From: Rhyacichthys aspro
Taxonomy: Eukaryota; Chordata; Actinopteri; Gobiiformes; Rhyacichthyidae
Direction of reading: 5' to 3'
NCBI GenBank assembly: GCA_036850595.1
Contig: CM072158.1
Coordinates: 14,523,422-14,587,421 of the forward strand
DNA: 64,000 bases
This document shows, piece by piece, positions 11,301 through 24,355 of the stretch. The notes beneath the pieces were generated by a model that was not told where the DNA came from, made no database searches, and saw nothing but the letters and a program-made list of their open reading frames with translations. The position numbers and the translations under genes are program-made. How positions within the stretch are numbered: the stretch's first letter is position 1; the number at the start of each line of letters is the position of its first letter.

Positions 11301-14300
11301 GCACTGACCAGGACGTCATTATTTTTTAAAGAAAAACATCCTTGCAGTTTACATGAGGCTTTAGCGTTCTTGAACTAAAATATCCTCGTGTAAACAGTTG
11401 CTAAGTTTTGCTGTGTGACATGGGCAGCTTTAGATGAAGTTTCAATTGCTTACCAGTGACTACACCACAATCTTTTTATAACCTTGCCTTTAAGGTTTTT
11501 ACCAATCCTAAAAAACACATATTGATGACCTTTGTGGAATCATACCCAATGAGGTTTTATCTAGAGTGTGTGCTCACCTTCACCCAGAGCTTCTCTGACC
11601 TTGTCTGCATCAGCGGACAGGTAGAGGTTGGTGTGCCAGGCCTTCAAGTATCCAATAGGACTGCCCCCTCCCGTCATGCAAAACCTCTCGATGAACAGGT
11701 CTAAGTAGAGAGCAAAAACAACATCAGCTTCACAAAACCTCCACTTCCAACTTTGAAATCCTGGACGAGCCCCCAAATGTTCATCTAGCCAAAGTCATTG
11801 TGTGAACTTGAATCAAACTCCAAGCAAATACCCAACTGTAAACAATTGGAAGAAGACATTTACATTATATGCAATGCGCTAAGTGTGTTAGATATCAAGT
11901 GTTGCTGCTGGACGGAGCCTCTTAATCAGACCCTAGAGGGATGGAGGTAAACTTAGAAGTGTATTTATACCAAATCAGAAGGACCATTACAGCTATATAC
12001 TACACAGGATGAGGGTGGAATGGACATTAGTAGGAGTTAAGACCAGTGGCAAAGTGTCTGTTTGCATTTTGGCTCAAGGGGGTTCTTAATTTACTTCTCT
12101 GGCCTGATCAGCGCAGTGATGTAAAGAGTGTAACTAGATCCATTTGATAATTATCACACTGCCTCTTCAGGTGAAAAGGGGTTGATATTTGCAAGTGGAC
12201 AAGGATAATAGGAGGCAGCACTCCTTAAAGGCCATTGGAGAAGAGTAATGGTTATGATGAGCTTAGTCAAAGAAGGTAAAAGTTATGGGTGATAAATACA
12301 TACCTGCTGACACTGAACAAATATTTGGGAGTTACAGTAGCAGGAAAATGAGATTTAGTTGAAATGACATCCAGACAGACTTAACCTATTTAAGAAATAT
12401 TAGTACCGGTTTTTCTATCAGCATTATTCATTCTAATGTCCTACTTGCAGCGTTGACCTTTGCAAACTGATATCTGTAAGTGGTTTTTATTGCTATGTTG
12501 GCCGTTCCAAGAAAAGTTGTAATGTATGATATGAAGAAAGGCTGATCCAATATGAAGTAAGGAGATGAATATGATATGAATGTAAGTAATGAGCTCGGCA
12601 GATGTATCCAAGTTGTAATAATGTGTACTTTGAATGGAATATTATATCAGTGGTCTGAATGATTAAAAATACACCGAACAAACAAACAAACGACAGCCTT
12701 CAGACTCTATGCCACTGAAACTTGTAAGTTAGACAAAAACTTGATGTGTCAAAAATATTGCCATATTGAAAATTCCACTTGCATAACTTGTCACAGCTGG
12801 TATATCTCATACAGGCCACTGATACCCCTTTCCAAGAACTTAGTTCTAGCTGTGGTTCGGTTCCAGAGACTTGCTACTTGGTGTTAAACCAGTCCATGCT
12901 CCTCCCAGTTTAAATGAAAGCAACTTTCAACAGCTGTACATCAACAGATTAACACAAAGTGGCTTTAAATAGTCAGCTACATGGGCACAGCCTACTTTTT
13001 ACAACCATGTAACTACCCACTCAAAATCATAATAAGACAGTGACAGTGTTTATGGAACAGGCCAATTGTATGAAAAAAGTCCACTTATGAGTCAGTCAAT
13101 AATTCCTATGGCTGTATTATCAGAACAGGACCTTGATTAAGTCATGGCAGCTGTTGATTTTCAATGGACGTTGCTGATTGGCACGATGTTTTTCGTTCCG
13201 GATTTATTTTTGTGTTATGCAATGAAATTAACAGCAGGGCAGAGACCCCATTTTATCACACATCCATGATAAGTCCTTTAAAACACCAAACTGTAACAAA
13301 TCTGGATAAAAACAATTTACTGGGGCTAGCAAACAACATGACCACACAGTTCACAAAGAAGAACCAACTACTGTTTGATTCAGACAAACCAACTTTTGCG
13401 TTTCCAAACCAATGGGGTCTTAAAGTTTTTGTGCTATGGTGACTATAGATTTTGAACTTATCAAAAGATTCATTCTAAAAGAGCTCAAGGCCTACTTTTT
13501 GTAAGGTTGTAGATTTTTCCGTTTATTTAGGCTGTGAGCCATATTCATCGACTCTGACCCAGTAGCACAAGCAATAATAATTACACCTTTACTCTTGAAG
13601 TTGCAGAGATATGTGCTATTAATTGTGATTTCTTGTTTAGTTACATTCAAGGTGGCCGGATGCACATCATTCATTTAAAGGACAAAACAAACTGTTCCCT
13701 TAAGCCCCAAGAGACAGTGTCTATCATTGGAGACTTCAATTTATTTCACTTTGTGGCTGGGGCCTGGTGAGTGTGATCCCTGCGTTCCCTTGTACCGCTT
13801 CAGTTAAACATCCAAGCACTCCCTTCTCAATGGAGCGTGGGAGTCACTTTGGGAACTGGCTTTTTATCACTGACATCTTTGTACTGGTTCTGTTTTTTGT
13901 CCATGCATCAGTGTTATCTTATAATCTATGACTGTATGATTTATTTGTTTTTTCAGGAGATCTGAAAGATGCTAACAAGAAAAGCAGGAAATCAGCAGGC
14001 CCACTACGGACTGAGTGACAACAAAGAAAAAGCAGCAAATTTTGACTCTCATAACATAAACCAGCTCATGTGGGAGTTTATAAATTGAAGGTAAATATAC
14101 AAGGTCATGTGTGTTAGGACATGTGATTGTTGTCATTCACATGCAGAACATATTATAGAAGCTGTCATTCATCCTGCCTCTCGAGTCATTTCACACAAGT
14201 TAATTAAATGGAACTGCTGACAGGCACCTTTTCAATCGCAGCAATGTACTAACTGTACATTTGTCCTTGGTAGCTATATCTGTGTGAATGCAAAAAGTAA

Positions 14301-17300
14301 TATACAGCCTCATGATGGAATTTATCACTGGTCATTGTTGGTGTTTGTGATTTTAATGCATGGTTTATTTTGAAGTGCTGGGAGGTCATTGTCTATGTTG
14401 TTATAAACTTATTTCAGCAAGGAAGCAGAAATATGTAATTAAATATGGCACTCAGGAACATACAGAATGTCACACAAATGTTTTGCAGTGTCTTAGAAAT
14501 AATTAAAGGCTAGCTATTTAGTGTGCTAACAAGCACCTTGCATGATTAGAGTGAATATATTTTCAGATGTTGGCCTTAAATTAAAGTGATTTGAAATAAA
14601 AAATAGAAAAAAGAACTGTTTTATAGTTCTAGTGGTATTGTGTGGATGTGTATCTTTTAAGGCTTAAATAAAGTACGCTGAATATTTCTGTTGACATGAT
14701 TTCATGAAAATATGAGGAGTGTGATACACTGATTTTGAGAGAAGTAAAGTTTCCCTCTCTGTAAGAGAGGCCAGAGTTCACAATCCTGTTTGAATGCAGT
14801 GGTCTGCTCATGCAGAGAGCCACCAGTGAGATCTGAAATGGAATCATCTTGAAGGCCAAGTGCTGCTTTGAAGGCTTGGCAGAGACCTGTTTTTGTTCCG
14901 GGCCTCTGGGATTCCACCCGGCAAGAGGTTCGGAGAATCTGAACAGGAAGTGGTCTGTGGTGTAGTGACATCACAAAGGCTGAGACTTTCCTGAGAAGCA
15001 TCTTCTCAGTCAGCTGTTCATACACTTTTGTTTGTCTCTCTAATTTGCTCACGTCATCTGTGTTGCCCTCACTAATGCATAGAATCAGATTCACTGTTTC
15101 ACTGTGGAACTCAAGTAATCTTAAAATTAAAAAAAGCACCATCAGCTGCTGAGCCTCGCTAAAAGCAGGTTTTGAAATGTGTATGAATTTGAGTTAAAAT
15201 TATGGGGTTCTAAGAAAATTTATTATTATAGAATATTTATTACAAAAATGTTCAGTGTGACTTTAGTTTAGTTTTTTTTTTTTTTCATTTCAAATTCAGT
15301 TATGGAAATGCATCGATTAAATCTCACAATATTATGCTGTTTAGACCTGGTATTCTCAACTGGTGGATCAGATCCAAAATTATGTTGCAGACATGTTCAT
15401 GGAGTATGTGGAAAAAATAAATATTGTGGACATTTTGCATTGTGCTGGACAGGCAGTTTTTATTGTAACAGAAATAAACTGAAAAGTGTATGGTATATTT
15501 AAGTGGTCACCAGGATAAGTTACGTTTTAAGTTAACTATATTAGGTATGTATTAATTATCCAAATATTCAGAATCAATATAAAGGTCGTAATTAAATTGT
15601 TACAGTTTTCTGTGTTGCTATGTGGTTCACAACTGGGTCCAAAGATGATCACAGGTTTAGACTACCTAATATAAGTGCAAGAACATAAGTCCTGTATTAT
15701 ATTAATATCATGACCCAAAGTCTACTGACGTGGCCAGTATAGCATATCAAACATATTTACACTTTGTCAGTATAGGTCATGCATATATAGGACAGTGTTA
15801 AGTGAATCTCTCATAGTGTTTATGATCACTTTAAATGTCACATTCTACTGAGGTTTATATGTATTGCATGATCTATTTATGGCGCATAGAAATACTTTCA
15901 GTACAGTTACAGTACATTGTAAAATACTATGGTGTGTTTGAACTGTGGCTTTTCAAAGACTCACTGTGATGATTGATGGTGTTGATAAGCCGCACGCCCA
16001 CATGTGCATGGTTGTAGGTTACCAGAACAATGTCGAACAGTTCTTCGCTTTGTGGGTAGAGCTCTCTCAGACGGGCATTCACTGTCTCCAGAGCCTGTAG
16101 AAACACAAGTACAGCCAGCTCACAAGGACAACACTCTACATTTGTGTTTTATATGGACATATCGGACATTGACCTTCACAAAGGGAAAAGCAGGTCCGGG
16201 TTCAAAGGGCTCATTTTCATGTTCAATTTGATATCGCAGGTACTCTTCTATTCCTTGCTGCTCAAAAACCTTCTGCTCCTTCTCAGTGCGAAACAAGACC
16301 CGGGACGAAACGGCGACGGTCACAGCGTTCTCAGGTCTAGGCTGCAGGGAGACAGAGCATCAAAGGTTAAGAGACACACAGTTAACAGCACAGCTCAGAA
16401 TACAGAACATTACAGCATTAACCTTTATGGAGGACCAACACCTTCCCATCCCAAAGTGTAATATGACTGTTTTGTCGCCTAATGACATCATGTGTTAATG
16501 CATTGGGATAGCCCACACTTCAGTATATTACCCCTTGGGAATGAGAGCACATTCAAAGGACATATCAGATGAGTTAAGCTATTTATGTGTATAGTATAAA
16601 CTAATATGGATAATAATAGTTTCCTTTTTTACAACATAAAGTCTTAAAGGAGACATTAGTGAAATTTACAACATGCAATTCCATATCTCAAACTTTAGAA
16701 CATGTGAATAGCTATGGGAGCCCTGCAGGGACATGCTGCTGACTATGAACAAGCCCAGGGGAAATAAGAGATTTTACAGATTTTGGAACAAAACAAATTC
16801 ACTGCATAAATGCTCCCAAGCAGTAACGTGTGCTTCTCCTCCAGCAGTAGTTTGTCTTTTCTTGGCAGTTGTAGGAAATAGCTGGCAGGAGATTAGATGA
16901 CATTTCAGATCATGGCACATGCAGAGACATTTATGAATCCATAACATAAACCACATATGAATGGGGATTTGTCATGATCCAAGTGTTTCATTTCTAATCA
17001 TTGGGTGAAAAGGTGTGTTAAGTCATGTGATCATGCAGTTTGAGTGCAGAGATTAAAGTTAAGCGTTGATAAGGATCCTTTGTAATACAATCAAGCATTC
17101 TAGTAATGTCTCTATTAAATTGGTCTAATAGGTAGTGACATTTTGTAATGTCTCGCTGACATAGTGATGATTTGAGAAGCCATCTTCTTAGGGAAGGAGT
17201 GGTGGACTCTGCCACAGTGACCTCACGCTCATGTTGCCTGTAATGTGTGTTTACATTCATGTGCTGGTGTCTGGAGGGGGAGGGGAGAATTCCAAGCGGG

Positions 17301-20300
17301 GCAGTCGGCATTATTGCCCACAGTTGAACTCTGATGATGCCGCACAGGGCCCCTGGGAGGGGATGGACTCATTTAAAGTACAATGACATGCTCATAAAGT
17401 GGCAAGAATACACACAACACTTCCTGAAATAGTATGTTAATAGCATCCTAGTAAGCACTTAGTAACAGGTGCAACTTATAATGCTTGGATGCAGGTTCCT
17501 TATTCACATTATAACTATATATTTCACATCAAATTATTTTTTAAAGTAGCTAAAACACAAGATGCACAAGCCTTATGTGAAATAATACAATAGTGAATGA
17601 TTGTATTTTGATTTCAGATTGACATTTGATGTTTACATTGGTTTTGCAATTAGGACAGACAGGGGAATGACAAGAGCATTTACTGAGCCAAGCCAATAAG
17701 GCAAGAACAAACATAATTTATAAAGGCATGCAGCTGATTCAACATCCATTATGATAGTTTACAGTTGAAACTGGACTGTATTAAATTCATGCATGAACAT
17801 ACTGCCTACCTAACCCTGAATTCACACATCACCTTGTCTGGGATTATCTGAACAAGATTAAAACTGACAGAACAAATCATAGCCTACATAATCCATCATG
17901 ACATTGTTATTCTGCCTTGTCTACAAAGGGAGGTAAAATATTCATTTGAGGTTCAAACCATTACCTGCTTAACCTACCACCATATAGCCTACTTATAGCA
18001 CACAAACATGGAAAAATGTATGTATGACAATACTAAACACACATTATATTTTAAACAGTGGGACAGGTGAAGAAAATGATAAAAAATAATCACCTAGGCT
18101 ACACAGTTAGCAATGTAGCCGCACTGTGCTATTCATTCCATTCACTACAACGTGATGCCAGGTGCGCCAGGTGCCCAATCAAAAACAATTAACAAGCTAC
18201 GAGGCAAGCCACAAGGCACTGACTGCTAACTGTTCTCTCCAGTGTGTCCTCGGTGTGAACAACTGGAGTCTACAGAGAAATATGTCTTGAATAAGCCAGT
18301 AAGTCTACCCTTGAGTGGACCTACTACAGTCAACACCGGACCTCAGACCGACAGCAGTGTACCAATAAGTTAGCAACAGCAGCTAGTCATTGTAGCTAAC
18401 TGAACAAGCTAACATCTGCTGGCTGGAGTTTTTAAAGACATAGGTATGGAAAACACAAAGCGTCTTCATTTAGTCTGTTTGTTATAAATACGAGGTTGAT
18501 AAATAGTTTTGTAACCAGCTCTCTTTTTCCTGTGTTATCAATTTATTTATTTATTTACAGCATTTATGTTTTTGCTAGTACGTGAACAACAAATCAACAA
18601 AATGACCCTTTCTCTCATGACGCTTTGGCTAACTGATGCATTGCCCAAGAACATGTCACCACAGAGACCACACAAAAAAGTATGTAAAAAAGTATGCTTT
18701 TTTTAAAAATAATAATAATTTTTTTAAAAAGTCAGAAAATACATTTCCCCGGTGAGTTTCAGGGCTCACTCATGAGTAAAATAATACCTGTTGACCAGCC
18801 CTTGAACCTTAGACTGTTAGTCCATTGGTTAACACATATCATTTTGTTAGAATAATTTAGTTTTTATTTTTTAAACTTTCAGGATTCAGAATGTGAACTC
18901 CAATCTCAGGGGACAACCTCCCACCTATTCCTGCCTAGTTACGAGAGCAAATATTAGCTTTAAATGCTGATTATAGAGATGGACAAAATGCCAGACACAG
19001 CAGTTTCATCTCTCATTTATTTATTAATTTACACATTGATGGTGTTACCAATCACCAATAGGTCACTAACATCTTTCAGATTTGCATCCGAATATTGATC
19101 CAGAGGCCAGCCTGAGGTCAGACAGGAAGTTGCAGGGTGTGGGAACATGGAAATTCCACAAATGAGTATTGCAGTCATTTTCAGTAGAAATCTTTATACT
19201 TATGGAATTGTGTCATTGCAGTGATAACACACATCACACTGCACAGAGGTATGTTGTTAGTAGAGTGGGCATGTCCGTGATCATGCAGGTAAAATGTGCA
19301 GCCACAAGAGGGGTAGTGAAAGGGCATGGACACAACTTTGTGACCTGACATGATGACAGGACATACTTACAAAGAACACGCCTCCCTCGACCTTCCGCGC
19401 TCGTCGGCCTGTCACCTTAGCAGAACAACAAATCTGTTTTATTTATTTTGCATTTACAGACCACTCACTTTTACTTAATGACTGTAAAGGAAATGAGAAA
19501 CACAGCATTCGTGGAGTAGTTTGTGGGAACAGGTTGGTAGGAGAGGTAAGAGACCTTTGGTGCAGCTCGTCTTTTAGAGTCAGTTTACTCCATGAATAAC
19601 ACAATCTGGAAGTGATCCCAGTTCAGGAGTCCTGTTCTGGGCTGCGACCTGATACTGCTGGAGTTACCCATCTGCCCTCTCTCTCAGTCTCGTTTCACTG
19701 CAACAATATTTATCCCAATCATCTACCATGTATTGTTTTTTGGATGGAAGGCACTAGTTATGGATAAAAACAGATCTCCTTCCCCCGTTTGTTCTGCAAG
19801 TTTATATATTATTCCTGTCAGTGCTGAGACAGGTGAGCAGCAGTGCTATCTCTGTCTGTCAACTTTGCATAGCTTATGTTGTGGAACATCCCCTACTCCG
19901 CACTCAGATAGAAGGGATGCCAAAACAACATAACAAATGGGAAAACTAAATAAGTGCTAGAGTGAACAGAAAGCAACAGGCCTGGAGGGAGGGGTGAGAA
20001 GTTGGGGGGTGATATTTATAGAGCAGTGAAAGGCCAGAGATGATGCAGGTCTAGGTGGATATGGTAACACGGGACTGGCTGAAAAGACGGCTAACGCACA
20101 GACTGGTTTAAAGCACATAATGAAACTGCTCTAAACTGACTAAGTGTAAACGCAGTATGGGCAGAGCTATAGTTTAGGCCTGACTCTACACTACAAATTT
20201 AACATAGAATGGTACAGATTGCTGATGCTGTAGTGGAAAGCATTTGTAAATACGCATAAAAGGACTAAAGAAAACTGAACTTACAGTGGAGTGGAGTTTT

Positions 20301-21701
20301 ATCAGCATTAACACTGCCAATAAACTGTAGCACGACCTGAAATTTTACGTTTTCCCTTCAGTCAAAGTAAGAATAAGCAAAAGGTAAGCCATAATGATTT
20401 GTCAACAGTAACATTTTAGAGCTGTTGATAGATAAATATTTACTGCTAAATTCATTTTATATACAGTGCATCTATATCTACAGTTATCATCATTCGCCAA
20501 CTTTGTAACTTATTTGAAAGAAATATAAAATAGCTTTCAAGTTTCTTTCCAAAAAACATGACCAAGGATTGTTACTGCACTCATCCTACAGCCCTTCTGT
20601 TTTTGTATGAGTTTTATTTACTATTATATTATTCTGATCATCCCATTAAAATAACAATACTATAATACTATTATAATCTGTGTGGTCCATTTTATACTGA
20701 AAGAATACCTACATTTGCATTAATACTGCAACATTACATGTCCCTTGTCCATTAGCAGAAGGGTATTACTGTCCCTCTCATGTAATCTATGAATTGATGG
20801 TTAGACTAGACTTGCCAAGACACTAATCCTCAACAGGACCCAGATTATTCAGCTTAGTTTTTCTGAATGTGCTCTGTCACTTTACATAGTAATTCATGTT
20901 ATTTCATTCATCCATGTAAAAACAGCCTGTGAAAATGCTGCTGTGCCTTGCTCTGATATAAACCGCTTTGATCCTGAACCATGTGACCCCTCAGATTCCC
21001 CCTGGCTGAAATCCACAACCGTGGTAGGTGCAGAAATACTCTAGAGCACACTTGAGAGTTTCATGTGGCTGTGAGTAGATTGAGAAGTGTTTGACTAAAG
21101 TCTAAAGTAATTTCTCACTCCCTACCTTTGTGTTATCGTATTATAAAAAGTGACTCAAAATGTCTAACAAATGTAGTGGAGTATATAGTGATAAATGCAA
21201 AGGGGTATAGATATGGGGACAACTTGAAGTATGCATTAGATGTTCTGGGAAATTCTACGATTGTAAATATCTGACATCTGAGTAATGTGATGCAGAGGAG
21301 CAACAGGGTACGCAGGGACACAGGTGGTACGTGAAGTTGGACCCTGTGAGGACATTAAGGCCTTACTAGACAGATTTGGAAAGGCCATGTTCCTTGTGTG
21401 GGGCATTTTCTATCATCAGTGAAAAGTTAAATATTATAAGTGTGCCTCCCATTTTCATATTTCAAATAAAGAGTTGATATATACATTAAAGCCTAGAAAG
21501 TTCAACAACCAGCTGGTTTATCACTGATTAGAAGCTGAAACTTGTCAGACTTACAGATTTGGGCTTGTTGGTGATGCCCAGGCAATCTTGGTCAAAGTCT
21601 TGCTTCTCTTCCCAAGGTGCTCTGCTGTCTCCGTTGGACGAGGGTGCAACTTTGAGCTCCTTGACCTGCGCGCTCACCACCTGAACCGGGTCCAGACTCA
21701 T
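8008..21701 (-). CDS. nt5c1a: Cytosolic 5'-nucleotidase IA, six exons
   Basis: Encodes the cytosolic 5'-nucleotidase cN-IA, which hydrolyses AMP to adenosine and phosphate in the cytosol, mainly in muscle, heart and brain in mammals. Joining 21701-21555, 16341-16174, 16094-15965, 11700-11578, 8927-8743 and 8361-8008 gives 368 codons, the same length I recall for human NT5C1A, with all junctions in frame. The HAD-like catalytic DGDAVLF lies at residues 215-221, TARSAAS at 285-291, the GAPKG loop with Lys318, and YFDDQMFH with Asp332/Asp333. NT5C1B was considered, but FIERFCMTGG, HENEPF and GPAFPFVK are of the 1A type, the long B-type N-terminus is absent, and the neighbour is hpcal4, as in human 1p34.2. 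The start MSLDPVQ gives the expected length; an alternative in-frame ATG is at 21710. Teleosts may have two co-orthologues, which I cannot separate here. Confidence 0.93.
8743..8927 (-). CDS. nt5c1a: nt5c1a coding exon 5, catalytic aspartates
   Basis: Codes residues 191-251, including QLRVAFDGDAVLFSDESE, the HAD motif I region with Asp215 and Asp217 expected to act as nucleophile and general acid, and HGLDKFFEHEKENED. Acceptor GGTTCAG, donor GTATGTAG, phase 0 at the 3' end. Confidence 0.95.
8928..11577 (-). other. nt5c1a intron 4
   Basis: A 2650-base intron without recognisable exons. It contains one near-consensus CTCF-like motif (listed separately) and otherwise AT-rich DNA with chance frames of up to about 90 codons. 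Confidence 0.6.
11042..11056 (+). promoter_or_regulatory. CTCF-like motif
   Basis: ACAGCAGGGGGCAGC matches the published CTCF core (CCASYAGRKGGCRS) at all but the first position. It lies in nt5c1a intron 4. Occupancy cannot be judged from sequence, and such motifs also occur within dispersed repeats. Confidence 0.4.
11578..11700 (-). CDS. nt5c1a: nt5c1a coding exon 4
   Basis: Codes residues 150-189 with split codons at both ends. It begins LFIERFCMTGG and contains YLKAWHTNLYLSADADKV. Acceptor CTACTTAG, donor GTGAGCAC. Asn149 is formed by A plus AC across intron 3, and Gly190 by G plus GC across intron 4. Confidence 0.94.
12830..13420. mobile_element. Possible non-autonomous DNA transposon in intron 3
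   Basis: The left side reads CCCCTTTCCAAGAACTTAGT followed by a GGTTCGGTTCCAG stretch that recalls ends of fish hAT-like elements. On the right a segment reading CGTTTCCAAACCAATGGGGT gives a loosely inverted match. No clear target duplication was found, so boundaries and class are uncertain. Confidence 0.25.
14702..15142 (-). other. Unidentified 146-codon open frame in intron 3
   Basis: An uninterrupted frame starting MVLFLILRLLEF and containing SKLERQTKVYEQLTEKM and LTGGSLHEQTTAF. It is on the same strand as nt5c1a and inside its third intron. No known domain, splice context or second homologous segment was recognised. It is longer and more balanced in base composition than the surrounding chance frames, which is why it is listed. 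It may be a transposon gene relic, an unannotated exon or chance. Confidence 0.25.
15344..15510. mobile_element. hAT/Charlie-like terminal fragment
   Basis: The sequence CCTGGTATTCTCAACTGGTG followed by GATCAGATCC is close to the common hAT terminus CAGTGGTTCTCAACTGGTGG. It continues with GCAGACATGTTCATGGAGTA, also typical of that family. The opposite terminus and a target duplication are not clear, so the right boundary is approximate. Confidence 0.4.
15965..16094 (-). CDS. nt5c1a: nt5c1a coding exon 3
   Basis: Codes residues 106-148 plus the first base of codon 149. It begins ALETVNARLRELYP and ends LINTINHH, with acceptor TTTCTACAG and donor GTGAGTC. The segment VTYNHAHVGVRL differs from the usual MTNNHAQVGVRL of the family at otherwise conserved positions. 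Confidence 0.93.
16174..16341 (-). CDS. nt5c1a: nt5c1a coding exon 2
   Basis: Codes residues 50-105, from PRPENAVTVAVSSR to GPAFPFVK. The acceptor is CCCTGCAG and the phase is 0 at both ends. The donor is GTCAATGTC, weaker than usual at positions +3 to +5, but the next exon follows after a 79-base intron and the protein joint VK-ALE matches the family. Confidence 0.93.
16342..21554 (-). other. nt5c1a intron 1
   Basis: A 5213-base intron. A 97-codon minus-strand frame at 17018-17311 has no recognisable domain. Short ATTT runs occur near 18540. No exon, RNA gene or clear transposon was recognised. Confidence 0.55.
21555..21701 (-). CDS. nt5c1a: nt5c1a coding exon 1
   Basis: Codes residues 1-49, from MSLDPVQ to NKPKS, ending in a strong donor GTAAGTCTG with phase 0. 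This N-terminal part is little conserved except the KPKS motif at its end. The frame stays open upstream to an ATG at 21887, so the exact start is judged from length and family comparison rather than proven. Confidence 0.8.
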
Positions 21702-22190
21702 CTTCACCATAGAGAACTGCCCCTGACGTTTCCTTTCAGGGTAAACCAAGTGTCCATGTGTTTTTACGACGAAAGTCCCACCATGTGCAGGTATGTTACA
21801 GTAGTAGAGCAAAATCTGTTTACTTCCAGGAAGATTAACGCTCACTGCACCAAGTAGCAGTCCAGAAAAACATGCTTCAACACTCAAACACAGCAGTTAT
21901 CCTGTGCTCTTTTTAGATTTGGCCTCTGTTTTGATGCATAAAGTCCAGCCTTAGTGGTGTGTGTCAGGCTGCTGTCCATCTGCCGCTGTCTCCCTGTCTC
22001 TCTTTTTCCCCCACTCAGTGCCCCCATCCCAGCTCGGTGTCCCATTCGACGACTCTCCGGCCCCCCTCAGGCTCCACACTCCTCCTCACTCCCCATCATG
22101 ACCAATCACAAGCCCGCTTCCTTATCCAGTCGGGCACGCCCCCTCCGCTCTGCCCTGTGACAGCGAAGTGTCAGAGAGGCTCATGGGATG
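21702..22190 (-). promoter_or_regulatory. nt5c1a: nt5c1a 5' UTR and promoter region
   Basis: The sequence directly upstream of the first coding exon becomes GC- and pyrimidine-rich at 22010-22160, in contrast to its AT-rich surroundings, and holds a CCAAT box (22102-22106). No TATA box at a convincing distance was seen. The transcription start is not determined; the assignment rests on position and composition. Confidence 0.45.
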
Positions 22191-24355
22191 TTTAGGCACA
22201 TGCTGAGCACAGGGCAAAAATAGCCCTCACGATGAGACATTTAATCCAGAAGAGAGCTTTGATCAGGTTACTTTGACTAGAAAAACAAATCAGATGTTAT
22301 AATGACTAAATTATTTTCACATACAAAAGTATGGACAGTTGAGAATTGATAGTTGTACTAAACTTGGAATCTTATTTGTTTGGATCCAGTTGTCCATCAT
22401 TTCAAGTAAAATAATGGAATTTGCTCAAAGAAATAGTTAAATTACAGATGTACCTCTACAGCAATTATTGGCTCTTAGTGACTGGAAGTAGATCTAGGGA
22501 GGGCTGAGTTAAGTTAGCCTAAAGGTAGCAGCTAATGGATGTAACATTCATTAAAAGCAAGGTTGGACACAAAATTTACACAGAGCCATTAGTGGTCTCA
22601 CTCCAGTAATGATTACGTCACACAGACTGCAAGGGCAATCAGACACTTCATTCACTTCACACTAGTCATTTATTTGTTTTATACATTGTTAGCACTTTTG
22701 TTCTGTATCATATTTTTTATTTAGTTCAAGAAAATTTAGTTAAGCAGTGTGCAAGAATGAAACATGAAAGCCGCATGCACTCCTTTCTGGTAAAACGACA
22801 CATTGAGGACACCGCTAGTAAAAGAAAACACCTAGGAACTAACACTTGTATGCCCCAAATAAAGGTGCTAATGTTGTTATTTTTATATTACACATGCTGC
22901 AGGAAATGAGGAATAAAGTGCCTCCAGAGTCCAATTAGCGACGTTACAAGCCCAGGTGAGGTGGTGCTATGGGATTAACAAAGAGGAAGTATTGAGCTCC
23001 AGTACATCAAGGTAGAGTTGAATAAATGCCTGTACCAGTGTCTTGCTGAGTAACTACAAAGGGAGCCACTGTTTTAGTCAGTGCCGTCACTTACTATCTA
23101 TAGATGGTTAAATGGCTTCCACAAAGTATTTCCGGTACATGTGATGTTAATATCCCCACTCAGAGTACAGATTTTGCAGTATGCATACAGTGTAGTCATT
23201 TCTTTTTTTGGCCTGTCCCATATTTGATATCTTATTGTATTCCAGACTACTGTGTTTGTTCTATGTGATTTAAATTAAGGCATTTACACTTTTTAGAACA
23301 AATTTTAGAACTTTTGCACCTCTGCACCACTTTAGCATGTATTGGACTTTGTGACTCGCTGCATTCTCTCTTAGTTTGGATTTTGCACCGGCAATCCTTT
23401 TATGAATGTATATTTAGTAGCAACAATTTGATGATGATGTCACTGTGCCCTAACCCTAATTTTCACTCTGTGGTTTTCAACATATTTTAATGCAGCCAAG
23501 ATGAAATATAAGTTTATACAATCAGACATCAGTCAGCAGTAAGAGCCATGTGACTTTGAAATGGTCAAAAAGAAGTACTCCTACAATAAAGCCTTCCCGA
23601 AAAATAAATAAAATATGCGGGGTATATTTTAATGTACAATGCAAAAATCTTACTGATAACCATTTATAGTTACATAAATGATTAAAAATCAGATTGGAGT
23701 TTCGTTGTTGACATTTTATTGTTTACCCTTTCATTAGTTAGTGTGATGTTGACTGACAAAGTAGTTTTGCAACTAAATCATCAATAAACCAATAAGTCTT
23801 CCATGTATTTTAGTCATGACACATTTAGACTTCACTGAAAATGACACAAGCTGCAGTGTAACTACTGGTGTTTAACCCAAGTCAAAACTTCCTCGACTGT
23901 CTAGACTTAAATGTGACTTGGCCTACAGCCCCATCCTCTGGCCACTCTGCAGATTGCACACCTTTTTTACTTTGACCTCTATTGCTGCAGTGTGATTCAC
24001 CCCTTTATGCGTTCTCTCTCTCTTCCTCTCACACTGCTAGGACTTTTATGTGTGGTGAGTTTTCCACTCAGCTGAGGCCCAGAATAGATTTATATTGATT
24101 TAAAATGGACTACAAAAAAGGACATGGGGAAAAAGGTTGAGATAATGAGCAAAAGATGTTGAAATATGTCAAATGTTCTATTCAGTGTCTAGAATTTATT
24201 TTAAAAAATAGGCAGCACTAAATCATTCTATTGTTATGCAACTGGGCAATGGGCCATAGATACCTCAGGCTGAATTTCCATTAGGGTAACTGATGGCTGT
24301 GCCCAGCATTGTTCCTATTCTGTACATGTCCCTTCATTCTCGTGGCTTTGGTGCG

